The notes beneath the pieces were generated by a model. That model saw only the letters and a program-made list of their open reading frames with translations, was not told where the DNA came from and ran no database searches. Positions 1 through 6,610 of a stretch of DNA of 6,760 nt are shown here, one piece after another (position 1 is the stretch's first letter; every line of letters begins with the position of its first letter). The DNA comes from an uncultured Prevotella sp. (GTDB taxonomy: Bacteria > Bacteroidota > Bacteroidia > Bacteroidales > Bacteroidaceae), in the NCBI GenBank assembly GCA_900547005.1, contig URER01000063.1, positions 1-6,760 on the forward strand, in the 5' to 3' direction. The position numbers were made by a program, and so were the translations under genes.

Positions 1-5
1 TCTTC

Positions 6-43
6 TTTTCACTCGTTTGCACTATCTTTGCATAAGATAGGCT
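6..43 (+). repeat. Direct repeat copy 1 (38 bp), promoter-like cassette
   Basis: Bases 6-43 are identical to 72-109, a 38-bp perfect direct repeat with a 66-bp period. The repeat carries a T-run, TTTG (16-19), a TATCTTTG box (23-30) and the near-palindrome CTATCTTTGCATAAGATAG (22-40), whose arms CTATCTT and AAGATAG flank a 5-nt centre. The box matches the Bacteroidota -7 consensus TAnnTTTG. Its -33 partner, if any, would lie at or beyond the left edge. The repeat itself is certain by eye; its role as a duplicated promoter or operator cassette is inference. Confidence 0.9.
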
Positions 44-71
44 GCATTCGGAAAACTAAGAACAAGTTCTT

Positions 72-109
72 TTTTCACTCGTTTGCACTATCTTTGCATA
101 AGATAGGCT
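72..109 (+). repeat. Direct repeat copy 2 (38 bp), promoter-like cassette
   Basis: This is the second perfect copy of the 38-bp unit, with its TATCTTTG box at 89-96. Right after it the sequence differs from copy 1: a further TATCTTTG (109-116) replaces the GCATTCGG tail of copy 1. The core ATAAGATAGGC occurs a third time at 140-150, matching 32-42 and 98-108, so the leader seems built from repeated use of one short module. Confidence 0.9.
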
Positions 110-116
110 ATCTTTG
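82..116 (+). promoter_or_regulatory. Candidate promoter(s) for the pectate lyase-GH3 unit
   Basis: Two exact TAnnTTTG boxes (TATCTTTG at 89-96 and 109-116) lie in tandem upstream of the ATG at 201. For the downstream box, TTTG at 82-85 could act as the -33 element with a 23-nt spacer, slightly longer than usual. The upstream box has only a weak GTTC at 66-69 in the expected place. Initiation a few bases after either box would leave a leader of roughly 75-100 nt. The perfect dyad AAGATAG-G-CTATCTT (100-114) overlaps the downstream -7 box, so a protein bound there could block initiation. The consensus match is seen; promoter activity is inferred. Confidence 0.55.
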
Positions 117-200
117 TGTAAGCTAATCTACTATAATAAATAAGATAGGCCACGAGGAATAAAAATCAGTCAGATACTAATAATAAACAAACTAATTAAT

Positions 201-2462
201 ATGAAAAGAACTAATTTAAGATTTTTGGCATGGCTTTCATTAGCTTTGGTGTCTCTTTTGAGTGTTCCAACGACGCTTTATGCCCAACTTCCGGCATTCC
301 CCGGTGCGGAAGGTTTCGGACGTTATACAACCGGCGGACGTGGCGGAGCTGTTTATCATGTAACCAAACTTACCGATGACGGCTCTACAGGAACATTCCG
401 ATGGGCCTGTGAACGGACTGGTAAACGTACTATTGTTTTTGATGTTTCCGGTACTGTTCAACTTAAACGCGAACTTAAATTAAATAAAGGAGACGTAACG
501 ATAGCCGGCCAAACAGCTCCCGGCGATGGAATTTGTATTGCCGGTTATCCCTTTGTCATCAGTGCTGACAATGTTATAATACGCTTCTTGCGTTTCCGTC
601 TTGGCAATGAGAATGTGGCAAACCATGAAGGAGACGGTCTTGGAGGCATGGAGCGCAGTAATATAATAATAGACCACTGTTCCGTTAGTTGGAGTATTGA
701 TGAATGTCTTTCCGTTTATGGCAGCAAGAACCTTACCGTTCAGTGGTGTATGGTTACGCAAAGTTTGAAGAATTCCGGACACGCCAAAGGCGCACACGGA
801 TATGGCGGAAACTGGGGCGGTAGCGGGGCGTCTTATCATCACAACCTGTTGGCGCATCATGACTCGCGGGTTCCGCGTCTTGGTCCGCGTGATACAACTC
901 AGGAAGATGAACGGATGGATTTGCGAAACAATGTATTCTACAACTGGGGAGGCAACGGCTGTTACGGTGGAGAAGGCATGAATGTGAATATTGTGAACAA
1001 TTATTATAAGCCGGGACCTACGACTCTCAAGAGAACTACTGCTATCCAGAAGCGAATAGCGGCTCCGGGAATAAGAACCGTAGACTATTGTCTTGGTAAT
1101 AAGAGTGAGATTGCTACAGCTTATAATGCTGTTAAGTCTACAAGTTTGACAGACAAAAATATTTCAGGTTCATATTCCGGTGGAAAATATTATGTTACTT
1201 GTGGTTCAGACAAGTATGAGATAGATATGGTTAACAATACTATTAACGTTGATGGTAACACTGTTAACGTTAAGTGGAATGGTTGGAAGCCGATGTTGCA
1301 TAAGTGGGGCACATTCTATGTAGATGGTAATTACAATCCGAGCTATCCATCTATGAATGAATTCACCGATGGCGTGTCGGCGCAAATTGATAAGAAGGGT
1401 AACGACGGAACATATCCGGGAGATGACAAAGTGAAGCTCTCAGCTCCGATAACATATACTGCCGTCACCACACATTCGGCATCTAAGGCTTTTGAAAAGG
1501 TGTTGGCATACGCCGGAGCTTCTCTAAAGCGCGATGCTCTCGATGAGATTATGGTTAATGATGCGCGCACCGGCACTGCAACATTTACCGGTTCGGGAAA
1601 TACCGGCGGTATCATCAATTCGCAGAACGATGTTACTTATAGCGACGGCTCAAAGGGATGGCCCACTTTGAACAGCACAGCCGCACCTGTAGATACAGAT
1701 CAAGACGGTATGCCAGACGCTTGGGAGACTGCTCACGGCCTTAATCCAAATGACGCTTCGGATGGAAACAGCATAGGTGAAGGCGGTTATACCAACCTTG
1801 AGATTTATATGAACTGTCTTGTTTCTGAGATTGTTGAAGGTGGCAATGCCGATGGACAGATGTTGGAAAACGGCGAAATCTATGAGCCAGGAGGCTCTGA
1901 AAGCTCTGACGTTTCTTATACTTTGAGTTCCGAGACAAAGACTTGTGAAGACAATGCTACGATTTGGACATTTAATAATGGCTGTACTATCACTTCAGAA
2001 AAAGGCGATAGAGGATATGCGAAGGGTAGTAACGGAACGATGAAGTTCTCGCGTAACTATAAATTCTATATCAATATTCCCGAAAACGTGTCTGTCAAGA
2101 GTGTTACATTTACAGGATATTGTAATAGCACCGCTGAGACTTCGACAACATATTTATCGGAAGTGAATGGCACGGAATATGGTTCAACGGAATATGTCTT
2201 TACTCATTCCGGTACATCAACATCCCATACGATTACCTTTGATCCCCCCGTAACCGGTAATATATCATTTACGCCGAAAGGAGACGACCAAAGTTGTTTT
2301 GCTATAACGTTGCAAGGAACAAAACAAACGACGGGAATCGTTGACGTAATAGCAAACAAACGTGAGGGAAACGGTAAGATTTATAATCTGCAAGGGATAG
2401 AAATCGCTAATCCTACAAAAGGCATTTATATCCGTAATGGAAAGAAATTTATTGTGAAATAA
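201..2462 (+). CDS. Secreted pectate lyase, PL1 family, multidomain
   Basis: Predicted 753-residue exported enzyme that cleaves polygalacturonate by calcium-dependent beta-elimination. A Sec signal peptide ends at about A28|Q29 (LYA|Q). The PL1 parallel beta-helix follows from about residue 30: FPGAEGFGRYTTGGRGG, TIAGQTAPGDG (100-110), IIIDHCS with D158/H159, SIDE with D167/E168, and SRVPR, where R223 is the candidate catalytic Arg of the PL1 RxP motif. About 50 extra residues seem inserted near 298-366. An Asp-rich EF-hand-like calcium loop, DTDQDGMPDAWE, lies at 498-509. A Ser/Thr-rich beta-sandwich-like module (570-708) of unknown function follows, perhaps carbohydrate binding. The end (712-753; YNLQG...NPTKGIYI..GKKFIVK) resembles short C-terminal sorting tails of Prevotella secreted proteins, suggesting type IX secretion or surface attachment. 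The start is set by the signal peptide; the leader is A/T-rich without a Shine-Dalgarno site. Probably co-transcribed with the GH3 gene 56 bp downstream. Family assignment is firm; substrate (pectate versus pectin) is not resolved. Confidence 0.95.
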   Translation: MKRTNLRFLAWLSLALVSLLSVPTTLYAQLPAFPGAEGFGRYTTGGRGGAVYHVTKLTDDGSTGTFRWACERTGKRTIVFDVSGTVQLKRELKLNKGDVTIAGQTAPGDGICIAGYPFVISADNVIIRFLRFRLGNENVANHEGDGLGGMERSNIIIDHCSVSWSIDECLSVYGSKNLTVQWCMVTQSLKNSGHAKGAHGYGGNWGGSGASYHHNLLAHHDSRVPRLGPRDTTQEDERMDLRNNVFYNWGGNGCYGGEGMNVNIVNNYYKPGPTTLKRTTAIQKRIAAPGIRTVDYCLGNKSEIATAYNAVKSTSLTDKNISGSYSGGKYYVTCGSDKYEIDMVNNTINVDGNTVNVKWNGWKPMLHKWGTFYVDGNYNPSYPSMNEFTDGVSAQIDKKGNDGTYPGDDKVKLSAPITYTAVTTHSASKAFEKVLAYAGASLKRDALDEIMVNDARTGTATFTGSGNTGGIINSQNDVTYSDGSKGWPTLNSTAAPVDTDQDGMPDAWETAHGLNPNDASDGNSIGEGGYTNLEIYMNCLVSEIVEGGNADGQMLENGEIYEPGGSESSDVSYTLSSETKTCEDNATIWTFNNGCTITSEKGDRGYAKGSNGTMKFSRNYKFYINIPENVSVKSVTFTGYCNSTAETSTTYLSEVNGTEYGSTEYVFTHSGTSTSHTITFDPPVTGNISFTPKGDDQSCFAITLQGTKQTTGIVDVIANKREGNGKIYNLQGIEIANPTKGIYIRNGKKFIVK
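1692..1769 (+). other. EF-hand-like calcium-binding segment of the lyase
   Basis: Residues 498-523 contain D498, D500, D502, D506 and E509 in a DxDxDGxxDxWE pattern, followed by GLNPND. This is the Asp-rich loop often found after the beta-helix in Bacteroidota PL1 enzymes and resembles dockerin or thrombospondin-3 calcium loops. It marks the end of the catalytic region and the start of the C-terminal accessory part. Confidence 0.75.
2334..2459 (+). other. Putative C-terminal sorting tail of the lyase
   Basis: Residues 712-753 form a short tail after the beta-sandwich module: a GIVDV start, an IYNLQGIEI strand, NPTKGIYI and a basic GKKFIVK end. Type IX secretion type A sorting domains and their short Prevotella variants share this order of a Y/VxLxG strand, a KGxYI turn and a terminal basic strand. 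The resemblance is visible; use of type IX secretion is inferred and depends on the host having that system. Confidence 0.6.
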
Positions 2463-2518
2463 ACCGATTCGCCGTGTCTTTATTAAGAATTTGTGCTTAG
2501 GTTATTTATTTTAAAGCT

Positions 2519-4738
2519 ATGAAAAAGCATTTAGTTATATTATCGTTGCTTGCGCTGGGAGTATGTAAAGCCGGCGCACAGCAACTTCCATATCAGATTC
2601 CCAATCTCAGTCCGAAGGAACGGGCAGCCGACCTTTGCAGCCGAATGACAATAGAAGAAAAGGCACAGGTGATGCTCGACCGTTCTAAAGCCGTTCCCCG
2701 TTTGGGCATTCCTGAGTTTGCCTGGTGGAGCGAAGCCTTGCATGGAGTGGGGCGCAACGGCTACGCTACGCTCTTTCCGTCGTGCATCGGAATGGCAGCC
2801 TCGTTCGATGACGTGTTGTTAGAGCAAATCTACACAGCCATAAGTGACGAGGCACGTGTCAAGAACACCGTGCAACGTAAGACCGGAAAGGTAGGTAAAT
2901 ATCAGGGTTTATCGTTTTGGACACCTAACATTAATATCTTCCGCGACCCGCGCTGGGGCAGAGGGCAAGAGACCTACGGCGAAGACCCATACATGAATTC
3001 ACGTATGGGACTTGCCGTCGTGCGAGGATTGCAAGGTCCGACAGACAGCAAATATGCCAAGCTATACGCTTGTGCCAAGCACTTTGCCGTGCATAGCGGA
3101 CCGGAAAAGACACGCCATCATTTCAATATAGAGGACCTTTCGCCACGCGATTTGTGGGAAACCTACTTGCCTGCATTCAAAGACTTGGTGCAGAAGGGCG
3201 GTGTAAAGGAAGTCATGTGCGCCTATCAGCGCTTTGAGGGCGAGCCGTGTTGCGGAAGCACGCGTCTGTTGCAGCATATACTTCGTGACGAATGGGGCTT
3301 CAACGGCCTTGTCGTAAGCGACTGCGGAGCTATCGCCGACTTCTGGAAACCGGGTCGGCATGGTGTGTCCCGCGATGCCGCCGCAGCCTCGGCAAAGGCA
3401 GTTCTCAGTGGAACGGACGTTGAATGCGGTTATGAATACAAACTGTTGCCCGATGCCGTAAAGGCAGGAAAGATAACCGAGGAGCAGGTAGATGTGAGCG
3501 TTAAGCGACTGCTTGAGGCTCGTTTTGAACTTGGCGACTTCGATCCCGACTCGCTTGTAGAGTGGACAAAGATTCCCGAGAGCGTCGTCGCGTGCCGTGA
3601 ACATCGGGATTTGGCTTTGCGTATGGCACGTGAACAGATGGTGCTGTTGCAGAACAAGAACAATATACTCCCATTGAAGAAGGACGCTCGTGGCATTATG
3701 GTGATGGGACCGAATGCTGCCGACTCTACGATGCTGTGGGGAATATACTTCGGAAAACCCTTGCATAGCGTGACGGTGCTCGAAGGTATAAGGCATAAAA
3801 TAGGAGAAGTGGCATACGATCAGGCCTGCGACATAACCGATATGACGGTCAGGGAGACGCGTGCTGGTAAGAGTACGGAGACCGCTGACGGCAGTACGAC
3901 GCTGCAACTGACTGTTACAGGCGAGAAAACCAATACAATTTCGGATGTCTTAAACGCAGCGAAGGATGCGGAAACCATAATCTTTGTGGGCGGAATATCG
4001 CCTAATCTCGAAAAAGAACAGGCTAAAGTTGTTGCCTCCGGCTTTGACAACGGCGACCGCACGAGCATAGAACTGCCTCAGGTTCAGCGCGATATACTGA
4101 AAGCTCTGCACGAAGCGGGCAAGAAAATAGTCTTTGTCAACTGTAGTGGCAGTGCCGTTGCGCTTACTCCGGAGACCTCAACGTGCGACGCAATCCTTCA
4201 GGCATGGTATCCGGGAGAGCAGGGAGGACACGCCGTAGCCGATGTCTTGTTTGGCGATTATAATCCCGGTGGAAAGCTGCCGATAACTTTTTATAAGGAT
4301 GACAGTCAGTTGCCTCCTTTCGACGACTATAACATGAAGGGACGCACATACCGCTATTTCACAGGCAAACCGCTTTATCCGTTTGGCTACGGACTGAGTT
4401 ACACCACTTTCAAGCTCGGAAAACCCGAGTATTCCGGCGGAAAGGTGAGGGTGGAAGTGAAGAATACAGGCAATCGCGAGGGCGTGGAGATAGTGCAGAT
4501 CTATCTGCGTAATCCCGCCGACAAGGAAGGGCCGCAGCGAACACTTCGCGGTTTTGCGCGCATGGAGTTGAAGTCAGGCGAGTGCAAGACGGCTGAGATA
4601 GCCTTCCCCCGTGAGTCTTTTGAGTGCTGGGATGCCTCGACAAACACCATGCGTGTTATGCCCGGAAAGTACGAATTGCAGGTAGGCACTTCGAGCAATG
4701 CTAAGGATTTGACTAAGATACCAGTCGTCTTGAAATAA
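2519..4738 (+). CDS. Secreted GH3 glycosidase, beta-xylosidase-like
   Basis: Predicted 739-residue family 3 retaining exo-glycosidase that removes terminal beta-linked sugars from oligosaccharides, probably in the periplasm. A Sec signal peptide ends near A20|Q21 (AGA|QQ). The N-terminal TIM-barrel-like domain (about 30-340) shows WWSEALHGVGR, FWTPNINIFRDPRWGRGQET, the CAKHF substrate-binding motif (K187/H188) and LVVSDCGAI, with D268 the expected nucleophile. GTDVECGYEY (298-307) is typical of the xylosidase/arabinofuranosidase subgroup; beta-glucosidases usually have a GxDMxMP-like segment there. The second alpha/beta domain (about 373-590) has GGISPNLEKEQ; E498 (possibly E500) is the likely acid/base. 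A fibronectin-III-like domain closes the protein (about 640-735). No PA14 insert is seen: the loop at about 441-475 is short, which fits the length. The gene follows the lyase by 56 bp and ends before a strong terminator, so it is probably the last gene of the transcript. Family is firm; xylosidase, arabinofuranosidase or mixed specificity is open. Confidence 0.95.
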   Translation: MKKHLVILSLLALGVCKAGAQQLPYQIPNLSPKERAADLCSRMTIEEKAQVMLDRSKAVPRLGIPEFAWWSEALHGVGRNGYATLFPSCIGMAASFDDVLLEQIYTAISDEARVKNTVQRKTGKVGKYQGLSFWTPNINIFRDPRWGRGQETYGEDPYMNSRMGLAVVRGLQGPTDSKYAKLYACAKHFAVHSGPEKTRHHFNIEDLSPRDLWETYLPAFKDLVQKGGVKEVMCAYQRFEGEPCCGSTRLLQHILRDEWGFNGLVVSDCGAIADFWKPGRHGVSRDAAAASAKAVLSGTDVECGYEYKLLPDAVKAGKITEEQVDVSVKRLLEARFELGDFDPDSLVEWTKIPESVVACREHRDLALRMAREQMVLLQNKNNILPLKKDARGIMVMGPNAADSTMLWGIYFGKPLHSVTVLEGIRHKIGEVAYDQACDITDMTVRETRAGKSTETADGSTTLQLTVTGEKTNTISDVLNAAKDAETIIFVGGISPNLEKEQAKVVASGFDNGDRTSIELPQVQRDILKALHEAGKKIVFVNCSGSAVALTPETSTCDAILQAWYPGEQGGHAVADVLFGDYNPGGKLPITFYKDDSQLPPFDDYNMKGRTYRYFTGKPLYPFGYGLSYTTFKLGKPEYSGGKVRVEVKNTGNREGVEIVQIYLRNPADKEGPQRTLRGFARMELKSGECKTAEIAFPRESFECWDASTNTMRVMPGKYELQVGTSSNAKDLTKIPVVLK

Positions 4739-4761
4739 TATTTACGTTTCTATAAATTGTT

Positions 4762-4804
4762 AAGTGGTGTATTCTGGTTTCAGAATGCGCCACTTTATTT
4801 TGTT
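4762..4804 (+). terminator. Rho-independent terminator after the GH3 gene
   Basis: A 15-bp stem (4762-4776 pairing with 4781-4795, including two G-U wobbles) closes on a GTTT tetraloop and is followed by TATTTTGTT. It begins 23 bp after the GH3 stop codon. The T-rich tail is on the plus-strand side, so it mainly ends the lyase-GH3 transcript. Read from the minus strand, the tail (AACAATTTATAG) is weaker, so bidirectional use for the convergent gene is only possible. Confidence 0.9.
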
Positions 4805-4875
4805 ACAACAGTTTTGTAATGTCGTTACAAGGCCTCGGTAATCGCATTACAAGGCCTCGGTAATCCGATTACAAG
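4802..4875. repeat. 22-bp-periodic array of TTAC/GTAA dyads
   Basis: TTAC recurs at 4803, 4825, 4847 and 4869, and GTAA at 4816, 4838 and 4860, each exactly 22 bp apart. Two units (4824-4845 and 4846-4867) share a 19-bp identical core containing AAGGCCTCG. The unit before (4802-4823) keeps the half-sites with a different centre; the last (4868-4875) is partial. Both pairings are palindromic: TTACAA-cagtt-TTGTAA within a unit, and GTAAT-cgc-ATTAC and GTAATC-c-GATTAC between units. The array lies between convergent genes, just past the terminator. Function unknown. Confidence 0.88.
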
Positions 4876-4920
4876 ATTTTGTTTTAATTTTGTGACTTAC
4901 TTATAGCTTTCTGTGGCCGG

Positions 4921-6531
4921 CTAAACCGAGTGTTTGCGTATTCTTGATTTTATGGATCTGACAGTGCTTGGGCTTATTCCCATGATGCGCATAATGTCAT
5001 CTTCATTCAAATTCTGATGCAACAGTAGACAGACGAACAGATATCTTGGTGAAAGACCGCTGTATGTTGTCTGAATCTTGCTTATAATAGCTATATCCAC
5101 AGACCAGTAATAATCAATATAGGCAACAAAGTCATCATTACTCCATTTCGAGGTTTTGCCTCCGCCTTTTATGTGTTCATACAGTTCCCTTCCCCTTGAC
5201 AGGGTTAAGGCATTTTTCTCCTTTAGCTTCTCCAATGCCCTTTTCATATCCTCGATAATCCTGTCCTTTTCTTTATCTTCATTATTTCCTTTTTCTCTTC
5301 TTTCTTCTTGTTCTTTTTCAAATTCTTTGATTTTAGCTTCCAGAGCCTGCATTTGCATCCTGTCTATAGCGAGTTGTGCTTTTGCCTTTCCAGCTTTCAC
5401 CTTATTATATATAGCCACTAAAGCCACGGCAAGCAATGCAATAATCGCCAGACATACAGCTAACCTTATGAGGTCGGCTAACTTCTCTTGTGCTATGCGG
5501 TTGTCGTATTTGGTCTGAAGTTCTTTTATCTTTTCCTCCTGCTGCTTGTGTTTAAGGCTGTCGCTAAGCACAAGGAGCCTTTTAGACAATTCTCCGACAT
5601 CTTTGTAACGCCCTTCGTTTTCTCTTTGCTTTATCAGTCCTCTCGTATATTTTATTAATAAGTTTAGATCCGTTTCCTGCATTGCTTTATCCCACATCTT
5701 GTCTGATTCTTCTATCATTCCCATTTTGTAGTAATAGCGGGCAAGATTAGAGCAGGCAACAGAACTTGAGTCTATGTTGTATGACTCTTTGAGATATTCA
5801 ATGGCTTTATCATTTTCAAGGCGGTTACAGTTTGTGTATATGTTGTTTAGCAATGCGGCTCGTTTGATTTCCTTTATATTTTTTAAATATGGGATTACCT
5901 GCGACATATAATAATCCGCACTATCTTCTTTTCCTAAACCGTTATAGGCTAACGCTATCACATCTAAAGCGTATGCAATACTTGTATTGTTTTTTATATT
6001 TTTTGAAAGTTGTAGATATTTCTTGCCGTATTCCAATGATAGTAGGAATTCATCGTTTCTATAATTTATAAAAGCAAGACTTCCTAATATCTTATTTCTT
6101 AGTTCTATATTCTCAATGCCTTTTGCTGTATTCTCTGCGATTTTTAGGTTTAAGATTGCCGATTTTACGTTTCCTCTTTCTTCGTCAGTCACACCTTTAT
6201 AATAATAGGAACGTGCGAGGAGTTCCTTGTCTTTGCCATTTTTCTTGAAATACTCAATGCTTTTGTCCATCATTGTAGAGTCTGGCAGCGGTGGAAGATA
6301 TAGCCTGTAGCGCACCTGCGTCATTAGTAGGTTGTAGTAAGCTATATCACCCTCATCTATCAACCCTTTTTCTCCCATTTTTTCCAGTACCGCCATGGCA
6401 GAGTCGTCTTGTTCCTTGCTTATCAGACTGTCTGCATGAGCAAGCATATTATTTACTTTCTTGTTACCGCATCCTGCCAGTATACAACCGGTAAGTACTG
6501 TAAAAATAAATGAAATTAACTTGTATCCCAT
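4921..6531 (-). CDS. TPR lipoprotein with transmembrane segment, coiled coil and C-terminal HTH (putative membrane-bound regulator)
   Basis: A 536-residue protein. The N-terminus is a lipoprotein signal with lipobox LAGC (18-21), lipidated Cys C21, followed by GNKK, so the acidic surface-export signal of Bacteroidota lipoproteins is absent. Residues about 30-325 are alpha-helical TPR-like repeats, for example ARSYYYKGVTDEERGNVKSA (106-125). A basic/acidic helix leads to one transmembrane segment (about 352-374). A Lys/Glu-rich coiled coil (about 380-445) follows, then FVAYIDYYW (468-476) and a LuxR-like helix-turn-helix (about 493-534: LSPRYLF...LNEDDIMRIMGISPSTVRSIKSRI). Basic residues after the membrane segment (NKVKAGKAK) predict a cytoplasmic C-terminus and periplasmic TPRs. 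Similar TPR-membrane-HTH proteins are common in Bacteroidota and usually called putative transcriptional regulators; the ligand and targets are unknown. The gene is convergent with the GH3 gene and has its own promoter, so control of the enzymes is not shown by context. The lipobox fixes the start. Confidence 0.93.
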   Translation of the reverse strand: MGYKLISFIFTVLTGCILAGCGNKKVNNMLAHADSLISKEQDDSAMAVLEKMGEKGLIDEGDIAYYNLLMTQVRYRLYLPPLPDSTMMDKSIEYFKKNGKDKELLARSYYYKGVTDEERGNVKSAILNLKIAENTAKGIENIELRNKILGSLAFINYRNDEFLLSLEYGKKYLQLSKNIKNNTSIAYALDVIALAYNGLGKEDSADYYMSQVIPYLKNIKEIKRAALLNNIYTNCNRLENDKAIEYLKESYNIDSSSVACSNLARYYYKMGMIEESDKMWDKAMQETDLNLLIKYTRGLIKQRENEGRYKDVGELSKRLLVLSDSLKHKQQEEKIKELQTKYDNRIAQEKLADLIRLAVCLAIIALLAVALVAIYNKVKAGKAKAQLAIDRMQMQALEAKIKEFEKEQEERREKGNNEDKEKDRIIEDMKRALEKLKEKNALTLSRGRELYEHIKGGGKTSKWSNDDFVAYIDYYWSVDIAIISKIQTTYSGLSPRYLFVCLLLHQNLNEDDIMRIMGISPSTVRSIKSRIRKHSV

Positions 6532-6554
6532 ATCTCAATCTTTTATTTTGATTG

Positions 6555-6562
6555 CAAAAGTA
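6555..6562 (-). promoter_or_regulatory. Candidate -7 element for the TPR-HTH gene
   Basis: Read on the minus strand this is TACTTTTG, an exact match to the Bacteroidota TAnnTTTG element, 23 bp upstream of the ATG. Initiation a few bases downstream would give a very short leader. No clear TTTG -33 element is found 19-23 bp further upstream; that space holds the AATGAAG repeats. A CAATC/GATTG dyad (6536-6540 and 6550-6554) lies between the box and the start codon. Confidence 0.55.
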
Positions 6563-6568
6563 CAAAAA

Positions 6569-6598
6569 AATGAAGAATGAAGAATGTTTTGAATGAAG
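6569..6598. repeat. AATGAAG short tandem repeat
   Basis: The 7-bp unit AATGAAG occurs at 6569-6575 and 6576-6582 in tandem, is followed by a partial AATG (6583-6586), and returns at 6592-6598 after TTTTG. It begins seven bases upstream of the candidate -7 box of the TPR-HTH gene, where the -33 spacer would be, so unit number could affect promoter spacing. That effect is inference. Confidence 0.75.
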
Positions 6599-6610
6599 AA
6601 TTGTTCTGCT

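Noticed and set aside
2463..2518. Separate promoter or terminator between lyase and GH3
   Set aside because: No exact TAnnTTTG box (only TAAGAATTTG, wrong spacing) and no stable hairpin with a T-run is seen in the 56 bp.
2519..2578. GH3 protein as a lipoprotein (LGVC at 13-16)
   Set aside because: Val precedes the Cys, which does not fit a lipobox; a signal peptidase I site AGA|QQ follows directly.
3062..3907. Antisense 281-residue open frame
   Set aside because: It lies wholly opposite the GH3 gene, whose motifs are intact, and has no recognisable domain or plausible start signals.
4802..4875. CRISPR-like array
   Set aside because: The 22-bp units are contiguous with no unique spacers, and the repeat itself is made of dyads; no cas genes are visible.
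5156..5518. Plus-strand frame of 120 residues, rich in Ser/Phe
   Set aside because: It is the reverse reading of the Lys/Glu coiled coil and transmembrane codons of the TPR-HTH gene; the composition explains it.
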